Assembly: GCF_008831285.2 (NCBI RefSeq)
Contig: NC_045139.1
Span: forward strand, 11,690,704 to 11,754,703
Reading direction: 5' to 3'
Length of the DNA: 64,000 nt
DNA from: Nymphaea colorata
Taxonomy: Eukaryota > Streptophyta > Magnoliopsida > Nymphaeales > Nymphaeaceae
A program made the translations under genes and the position numbers. The notes under the pieces were generated by a model. That model saw only the letters and a program-made list of their open reading frames with translations, was not told the DNA's origin and made no database searches. This document shows positions 56,939 through 64,000 of this stretch, piece after piece. Within the stretch, counting starts at the first letter, position 1; the number at the start of each line of letters is the position of its first letter.

Positions 56939-57335
56939 TAGAGATGTACGGCCAGTCAAGCTAACTTGGGCAGTTGGGCTCAACTCGAACTCGCCCATAT
57001 GAGCTCAACTCAAGTCTCAATCTCCACTTGTTTAATAAACGAGTTGATTTTGAGCTTGAGTTCAAACTCCAATTCTAAATGAAGTTTGAATTACCCAAGT
57101 TCGATTCGTTCAAACTCGACTTAGCTCATGTCTTCTATGTTTGTTAATCTTCATGGGCATGTTGGTAAGTTTGATGACTTTGAATGTCCTTTTCATGGTT
57201 TTCAGATCAAGTGACAAACTGAGACGAGTTGAGTTCAGACTCAGTTTATCAAGTCGAGCTCAGCCATGGTTTATCGAGCCAAACAATATGTAAATGGAGT
57301 CGCATTCGAGCTCGACTTTCTTATTATGTATCCTA
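56939..57335. repeat. degraded relative of the 478-bp hAT element
   Basis: It begins 'TAGAGATGTACGGCCAGTC' and continues 'gggctcaactcgaactcgcc', closely parallel to the left part of the 28,933 element ('cgggctcaagtcgaactcgc'). The right end near 'atgtatccta' is approximate. The 8-mers 'tccctatt' and 'tcactgca' match poorly. Confidence 0.5.
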
Positions 57336-57339
57336 TCAC

Positions 57340-58500
57340 TGCATTAGACCTAAGATCCAAAATCTTAGCTGGCACTAAAACTTGGATTTGAAATTCCCCT
57401 TTTTATATGATAGGAAGATTCATCGTTTGTATAGAAATTGATTTCATAAAGCGTGGATTTTAGATCCCCTCCAAATATATCCCAATTATTTAAACATGGC
57501 TTTGTGTTCCAAGGGTACTACAAGGGCAAGATGATCTTTACCCTTATAAGACTCAAACTAAAATCCTACATTTTACAAGTCCTTTTCATGACCGGCTACG
57601 CTATACTCCTTTAGGTTAGTCTAACTTGTTATCTTATTATTATTACTTAGTCCTAGTACGATTGATAGAGCATAAATATTTATTTTCTTTCTATAGAGGG
57701 AAAACATTGTCTCACCTATCAAACTCTACCTTCCAAAGGATACTATTACTGAATCATACTTTCTCATTTTCTTATAAGACTTAAGTAAAGCTGTAAACTT
57801 TCAGGTACAAGTTATTGATTAATTTATTATTAACATTGTAAAAAAAGTTGTTACAGGTGAATGTAGAATAGCAGGGCTATCCCTTATGGGTTTGTGCAAT
57901 AATGTATATTCAGGTAGGATCCATCATTTGGCAAATGTTAGTTACTTAATTGGATTTCATGTAAATGAATCTGCATTAGGATTCATACCCTAAATTTTAA
58001 AACGAGACTCAAATCTCACTAGGATAATATCCAACATCTGTGTATAATGATGTCAGATATTTATTGAATCCCAATAAAAGTATGAAGACATGAATTCATA
58101 TTTCAGCTAGGAAATTGCATATCAAGGTTTGAATCCGATCATTAATGGGATGTGATGTGTTTTCCAGAACCGACTACACTGATCCGAAACTACATATTTC
58201 CTATCCATTGATCCATTTGGCCGATGACATTGAGTAAGCACCGCGTGCAATTGCAGAGTCTTTCGAGACATGAAAAAAAGTTCATAAGATAACTTTTTCA
58301 TATTACTTGTTCCTCAAAGTTCCATCTTTGGAAATGAAGGCCGAGGCTCTCACTTTTTTTGATCACGCGGTGACTAATTGCCGAAACTGAAGGGGAATTG
58401 CTCCATTCATCGACAAGTCATAAACGAGATGCGTTGTCTTGAACGGAGACGTTCGGGTTTATAGTGCCTTCAAGAAAATTTTGTGAAGGACAATCATCAA
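57340..58500. other. intergenic, no gene recognised
   Basis: AT-rich DNA with no frame above 60 codons and no clear repeat. Confidence 0.5.
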
Positions 58501-58504
58501 CGCT

Positions 58505-58578
58505 GGCCTATTAGCTCAGTTGGTTAGAGCGTCGTGCTAATAACGCGAAGGTCGCAGGTTCGAGACCTGCATGGGCCA
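58505..58578 (+). tRNA. nuclear tRNA-Ile(AAU)
   Basis: The 74-base cloverleaf folds fully. The acceptor GGCCTAT pairs with ATGGGCC with one T-G pair; D arm GCTC...GAGC; anticodon loop CTAATAA with anticodon AAT at 58,539-58,541; five-base variable loop; T arm GCAGG-TTCGAGA-CCTGC; discriminator A at 58,578. B-box 'GGTTCGAGACC' and A-box 'TAGCTCAGTTGG' are intact for RNA polymerase III. A run of Ts starts at about 58,600 and would end transcription. Confidence 0.95.
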
Positions 58579-58597
58579 TTTATACTTTGAGCGCTTC

Positions 58598-58611
58598 TAA
58601 TTTTTTTTTTA
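58598..58611 (+). terminator. RNA polymerase III T-run after tRNA-Ile
   Basis: A run of ten or more Ts lies about 22 bases downstream of the tRNA 3' end, the expected type of Pol III stop. Confidence 0.6.
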
Positions 58612-59555
58612 ACCGCTTCGTGAAGTTTCGATTATATCTTGCAACTGTCATGAATCAAGATTAACCTATTTTACTGTTGAAGCGACAATCTTGCAGCAAA
58701 TACTTTCATTGGATATTAATTAAGCCATTTCGATATTTTGGATCATAAAAAATTTAAATACTACCATTGAATATTGAATTAAACGATTTCGAAACATTTT
58801 GAATCATCAAAAATTTTGCAGTGAATGGTCGCATTTCCCCTTTTTTGCAAGGGCTGTTTTCCTGAAAAAAGAAAGAGTTATTTTTGGGAATACCGTCGAA
58901 ATATTGTGAGAATTTGAAATGGCGGCTTGCATTGCTCGCTGATGTCAAAACCATGCAACCACCGTAAAGGAAAAACAAATTGAAATTGTGTTTGCATTCC
59001 TGGAAGCATTCTGAAACCTGTTTGCTTCAGCGTCTCTAATTAAACTTAAGTTTATGGTATTCCTCTTGAGCACGACCCACTGTCGGATCCGCAAATGCCA
59101 GAAAAAAAAAAAAAAAAAGGAAAGAAACTTATTTGTATATGAACTAGTCCTCTAATGTTTCGGGTAAAAACTTTCATCACTACGAACAGGAAAAAGGAAA
59201 TTCTAACAAAGGGCTTCTGGTTAGCAACAACTTACACCCTTTTTCCTACAAATTCTTTCTGCCTCTGCACCATTCATATCATTACATGAAGTTGAAACCC
59301 GCACCTCCACTTCCCTCTTCCAAACCGAAAGTCCCCTTCACACTTGTCATAATTCACTGACAGCAAAGTATTATTAATATCTTTGAAAGTTCTAAGATTT
59401 GGGCATTTCAGCCTCCAACTTTAACATCTTCGGAAAGAAGAAATGATATGGTGCCTGAGCTCTAGTTGACAAGGGCATTGCTTGAAAGATTCATCTTTCA
59501 TTGAATTGCGCATAGAGCTCTAGAAGTGTCTTCCCAAAGAACCCCGTGGAGGCGA
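58612..59555. other. intergenic between tRNA-Ile and the copia element
   Basis: AT-rich with a poly-A tract at about 59,101-59,117. No recognisable gene. Confidence 0.5.
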
Positions 59556-59559
59556 CTCC

Positions 59560-60223
59560 TGTTGTTTGTTTTTGACATGGTCATATACAAGTCAAACAGT
59601 GGGCATTTGTATCATTATTCAAATAGTTCTTTTTACTTTTTGTAAGGGTTTGAGTTGGTTCCCTTTTTCCAGTTTTCCCCCTTTTTTGTTGTGGGCTACA
59701 TTTTTGGTGGAGAGTCCTCAAGTTGTGGTTGAAAAAATGGAGCCTCCATGCAAGCTGCTGCAGTTTTCTCCATACAAACAAATGGTAGAGAGAAAAAACG
59801 ATGTGATCTTCATCTTTTCAGAAGAACGACAGGTTGGTAACAAGTTTGGGCAGTCATTTTCTGCTGATTTTCAGTATTTTGTGAAGAGAGAAGACAGAGA
59901 CAAATTTGGGGCGAAAGGTCACTGCGTAGCAGCGTTGTTTGTAAGGGGATTTGTTTGTTTCAGTTTATTTGATCTCAGTGTACTTGATGTTCCCTATAAT
60001 AGAGAATCCTGTTGAGTTCTCCCTGTGGATGTAGGAAGGCAAACAGTTTATCCGAACCACGTAAATTAGTGTACTTTCTGTGTGACTGGTTTCTTTGTTT
60101 TTCTATCTGCCGGCTCATTTCTTTGTTCACTGTCTTGATATCACATACACATATCTATTTAGAGATGTTGTTTTTCACCTTACCCTGTATTTTGCTTGCA
60201 ATCTGTTCTCCTTTTTTTCAACA
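59560..60223 (+). mobile_element. putative 5' LTR of the right-hand copia element
   Basis: The right border is firm in context: '...TTCAACA' followed by the primer-binding site. Inside is the conserved copia LTR block 'CCCTGTGGATGTAGG' (60,021-60,035) followed by 'CCGAACCACGTAAATTA' (60,052-60,068). The left border is set at 'TGTTG' at 59,560 because it inverts CAACA. The partner LTR lies outside the window, so this start is tentative. The 149-codon frame in this stretch is treated as LTR sequence. Confidence 0.6.
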
Positions 60224-60225
60224 TC

Positions 60226-60239
60226 TAGAATCAGAGCCA
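60226..60239 (+). promoter_or_regulatory. copia primer-binding site
   Basis: 'TAGAATCAGAGCCA' closely resembles the initiator tRNA-Met complement (TGGTATCAGAGCC) and lies three bases after the LTR end. Confidence 0.7.
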
Positions 60240-60292
60240 AGTTGCAATATTTGTGTTTGTGGTAGTTGGTTTTAAGGACTGTGACGTCAAAT

Positions 60293-60844
60293 ATGTCAAT
60301 GACTAAGTTTGACGGCAATATTAATTTTGGTCTATGGCAAAAACATGTAAAAGCCATTTTGGTTCAGAACAACTTGCATAAAGCCTTGCTTGGAAAAGAG
60401 AAATCAGGGATTAAAGATGATGATTGGGATGAGTTAGACCTGAAGGCAATCAGTACAATTCAGCTTTGTCTAGCTAATGAGGTAATGTATAATGTTGCAG
60501 ATGTAGATACTACGACTGATTTGTGGGTTAAATTAGAAAAATTATATATGTCGAAGTCTCTCACAAATAAGTTGTATTTGAAAAAGCAGCTCTATAGTTT
60601 ACGTATGACTGATGGGACAAATTTGTTTGAACATTTAAATGTCTTTAATAGGTTAATTACTCAACTTCGCAGTGTTGGTGTTAAGGTAGATGAAGAAGAC
60701 CAGACCCTTCTTCTTCTTTCATCTATGCTTAAAGTGTATGACCATCTTGTGACTACTATTCTTTATGGAAAAGACACTTTAAAACTTGAAGAAGTTAGAA
60801 CTACTTTGCTTTCAAATGAAGCCAGACATAAGCCAAATCATTGA
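60293..60844 (+). pseudogene. copia Gag (UBN2-type) open frame
   Basis: Starting from the ATG at 60,293, 183 codons encode a copia Gag: 'MSMTKFDGNINFGLW', 'DLWVKLEKLYMSKSL', 'LYLKKQLYSLRM', 'LRSVGVKVDEEDQTLLLLSS'. After the stop the frame resumes with a zinc-knuckle remnant ('YRNCKEEGN', stop, 'KVDCSK'), so the nucleocapsid part is broken. This is the best-preserved segment of the element. Confidence 0.9.
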
Positions 60845-63800
60845 GAAAATTTGATGGTGAAAGAACATGGTCATGATAGCGGTCGTCAAAAGCATAAATT
60901 CAGCAAGAAATTCAGATCTCGATCCAAGTCAAAAGGTATAGACATCAGATACAGGAATTGCAAAGAAGAGGGTAATTAGAAAGTTGATTGTTCAAAGCTT
61001 TAAAGAAAAATATGAACAGAAAAAGAAAGCAGCTGCAAGCAAGTGTAGTATCAGACGTCGATGGAGATGTGCTGGCCATTTCTTCAGGTAATAATATCCA
61101 ACCTGATGTATGGATTTTAGGTTCTGGATGTTCATACCATATGTGTCCTCATGAGTCATGGTTCGATTATTATACATCATGTGATACTGGAAAAGTGTTG
61201 ATGGAAAATAATACAGAATGTAAATCAGTTGGAATTGGATCCATACAAATAAAAATGTTTGATGGTGTCATTACAACTTTAACAGAAGTTAGACACGTTC
61301 CAGATTTAAGAAAAAGTCTTATTTCTATTGGTACATTAATGGTTTTACATTTAGTGGTTCTAATGACATATTGAAAGTGAAGCGAGGAGCTTTAGTTGTC
61401 ATGAAAGGAGAGAAAGTTGGATCTCTATAGAGGTTGATTGGAGAAATTGTAACAGGGACAGCTGCCATTTCATCTTTCTCATCCCTTTCTGATGATGATA
61501 TTGCATATTTATGGCATGCTAGATTAGGCCACATGAGTGAAAGAGAGATTCAAAAGTTGTATAATAGAAAGCTTCTCAAGGGCATCAAATCATGCAAATT
61601 TGAATTTTGTAAATGTTGTGTTCTTGGTAAACAATGCAAATCAAATTCTCAACCTCTACAAAAAGAAGTAAGGACATTCTTGAATATATCCATTCATATG
61701 TACGAGGGTCTGCACCAGTTACCTAAAGGCAGAGCTAGATTTTTTTGTTACGTTCATTGATGACTAGTCTCGAAAAGTTTGGATATATTTTCTCAAGTAT
61801 AAATCTGAAGTATTTGAGACATTTAAAGAATGGAAAGCGAGAGTAGAAAATCAAACAGGTAAAAAGTTAAAGGTGTTAAGAAGTGACAATGGTGGTGCAT
61901 ATACGTCATCTCAGTTTGAAAATTTTTGCAAAGTTGAAGGGATTACTCAACATTTCACTATTTCAGGTACACCACAACAAAATGGCGTGGCAGAGAGAAT
62001 GAATAGAATTTTGATTAAGAGGGCTCGTTGCATGAGGTTGTTTGTAGATTTACCAAAACAGTTTTGGGCAGAAGCTGTTAATACAACATTTTTTTTAGTA
62101 AATAGATCTCCTTCTACAACGTTAAAGGAAGTATGATACGGTAAGCCAGTTGATTACTCTGACATACATATTTTTTGTTGTCATATTTATGTGTTATTGC
62201 AGGAATGAGAAAGAAGAAAACTTGATGCTAAATCAAAGAAATGTATCTTTCTTGGATACAAATCAGGCATGAAATGGTATAAAGTATGGAACCCCAACAC
62301 ACAGAAAGTGGAGATCAGCAGAAACATAGTCTTTAATGAAGCTTCATTGTTAAAGAAAATTCAATATTGTGATAAAGGCATTGAAAAAACAAGCAATCCA
62401 ATTCAGCTAGAGTGGAGTAATGACAAGATCAACCAAATTTTAGAAGAACCATCACAAGATAGTGAGGAAGATGAACAACCACTTAAAGTACCTTATTCTA
62501 TTGCGAAGGGTAGAGAAAGAGGGAAGTTAGATTACCTTTAAAATTTCAAGATACAGTAACATATGCATTTCCAGTTATGTCTACTGAATCATTGACTTTT
62601 CAGAAAGCGATGATAGTAAAAGATGGATGGCTGTTATGGAAAATGAAATGAAGTCTCTTTAAAAGAATCAGACATGAGAACTGGTAAGTCTTCCAGAAAA
62701 AAAGAAAGTTATTGGCTGCAAATGGATGTTTAGAATAAAAGAATCCTCAAGTGCAAAAGAACCACCAAAGTACAAAGCCAGGCTCGTGGCCAAGGGCTAT
62801 GCTCAGAAAAAATGAGTCGATTTTTCAAAAATTTGTCTCCAGTTTTGAAACATTGCTCAATTAGAGTTTTGTTAGTCATGGTAGCTATTGATGATTTGGA
62901 ACTAGAACAACTAGATGTTAAAACTGCATTTTTACATGGTAGCCTAAAAGAAGAAATATATATGCAGCAGCTAGAAGGATTTATTCAAGCAAAAAATGAA
63001 GAGCTAGTGTGCAAATTGAAAAGGTCACTCTATGGCTTGAAGCAAACACCACGACAGTGGTACAAAAGATTTGACACATTTATGTTGGCACAAGGCTACA
63101 ATAGGAGCAGGTATGACAGTTGTGTTTACTTTCATTTTTTGAATGATAGTTCTATTATTATTTTGATGCTTTATATGGATGACATGCTTATAGCATGCAA
63201 ATACATACTAGAAATTGCTAAGTTAAAATATGAAATTAAAAATGAATTTGAAATGAAAGATTTGAGGGTAGCCAAAAGAATTCTAGGTATTGAAATTCGT
63301 AGAGATTGAGAGAAGAAGAAATTGTAGTTGACACAAAAGGAGTATGTTAATAAAGTGTTGGATAAATTCAATATGAAGAATGCAAAATTAGCATATACTC
63401 TACTTACTCAACACTTTAAGTTATTTTTGAAAGATTGTCCTCAATCTGAAAAAGAGAGCAACGTTATGAGTAAAATATCATATGCTAATGCAGTTGGATG
63501 TCTTATATATGTCATGATTTGCACTAGGCCTGATTTATCTCATGCAGTAAGTGTTGTCAGCAGATATATGGCAAATATATGTCAAAGACATTGGTAGGCA
63601 GTAAAATGGATTTTGCGATATTTGAAGGGCTCATCATATTTTGGTTTACTATTTCAGGCAGGTACAAATATTTCTGATGCTTTTATTGGCTATGTTGATT
63701 TAGATTACGCAAGTGACTTGGTGGACAAAAGAAGATCAACAACAAGGTACATATTTACTCTAGGTGGACGCCCAATCAGTTGGAAAGTTACATTATAGGA

Positions 63801-64000
63801 TATTGTTGCTTTATCAACAACTGAATCAGAGTATATTGCTGCAGTAGAAGCTGCCAAAGAAGCAGTTTGGTTAAGAGGACTTGTTAATGAACTGGGTATT
63901 ATGCAGGAAGGTGTCAAATTACATTGTAATAGTCAAAGTGCAATTTTTTTAGCTAAAGATTTAGTTTATCATTCAAGAACTAAACATATAGATGTTAGAT
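60845..64000 (+). pseudogene. copia Pol: protease, integrase, RT, RNase H, degenerate and cut by window end
   Basis: Order seen: protease with 'WILGSGCSYHMCPHESWF', where the catalytic D-S-G reads G-S-G; pre-integrase 'LWHARLGHMSEREIQKLY'; integrase with 'VLRSDNGGAYTS' and 'GTPQQNGVAERMNR'; RT with 'QLDVKTAFLHGSLKEEIYMQ', 'GLKQTPRQWY' and catalytic 'LYMDDML' (about 63,168-63,188); RNase H with 'DKRRSTTRYIFTL', 'TTESEYIAAVEAAKEAVW' and 'SRTKHIDVR' at the window edge. Many stops and several frameshifts make it non-functional. It is distinct from the copia relic at 10.9 kb, with a different LTR and different pol sequence. Confidence 0.93.

Noticed and set aside
59566-60015. 149-codon frame just before the copia Gag
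   Set aside because: It lies in sequence upstream of the conserved copia LTR block and primer site, so it is most likely LTR U3 sequence. No protein is recognised.
1-64000. CRISPR array, prokaryotic operon or phage-like system
   Set aside because: No regularly spaced identical repeats, no ribosome-binding-site-led gene strings and no phage proteins. All gene signals are plant nuclear, retroelement or organellar.

Overview
The window is nuclear DNA of a flowering plant. Evidence: spliced eukaryotic genes with plant-type organization, a nuclear tRNA-Ile(AAU), plant Ty1-copia, Ty3-gypsy and LINE remnants, short hAT-like MITEs, and an organelle-derived insertion with plastid-type tRNA sequences. 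The species cannot be named from the sequence. Gene density is low: four protein-coding genes and one tRNA gene in 64 kb, separated by AT-rich intergenic DNA and mostly broken transposons.

Layout. 1-10.9 kb: degenerate GATCCAAAT repeats, a GC-rich patch followed by a TATA box, a long-armed foldback MITE, a 55-bp alternating (TA/CA/CG) tract, a LINE fragment on the minus strand, and no host gene. 10.9-16.1 kb: a broken copia pol with its 3' LTR, fused to a chromovirus-like gypsy pol that lacks its RT active site, then a reverse-strand copia scrap cut by a 179-bp MITE. 16.1-20.1 kb: no gene. 20.1-26.7 kb: two housekeeping genes head to head, proteasome alpha-4 (PAC1, minus) and an organellar RsgA-type ribosome-assembly GTPase (plus, five exons reconstructed here to 541 aa). 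26.7-34.1 kb: intergenic, with a 478-bp hAT-type element that has a perfect 8-bp target duplication. 34.1-36.8 kb: an F-box/kelch gene of the SKIP11 type. 36.8-42.3 kb: repeats. 42.35-46.87 kb: a complete non-autonomous LTR element with 1.15-kb LTRs, primer-binding site, purine tract and a perfect TGTCA duplication. 48.2-49.6 kb: three further 160-200-bp MITEs. 50.2-51.2 kb: mosaic organellar insertion (trnH, trnK scrap, trnC-like). 51.6-52.2 kb: LINE and copia scraps. 53.0-56.6 kb: a ribosomal protein uL22/RPL17 gene, minus strand, seven exons and 183 aa, with a GC-AG intron and a leader telo-box. 58.5 kb: tRNA-Ile. 59.6-64 kb: a degenerate copia element running off the window.

The host genes are protein-homeostasis and translation genes (20S proteasome, SCF-type F-box, cytosolic ribosome, organellar ribosome assembly, tRNA). 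Only PAC1 and the RsgA gene are placed so that shared regulation is plausible. I found no CRISPR, operon-like cluster or defence system. The most informative parts are the exon reconstructions, the transposons with readable target duplications, and the mosaic organellar insertion.
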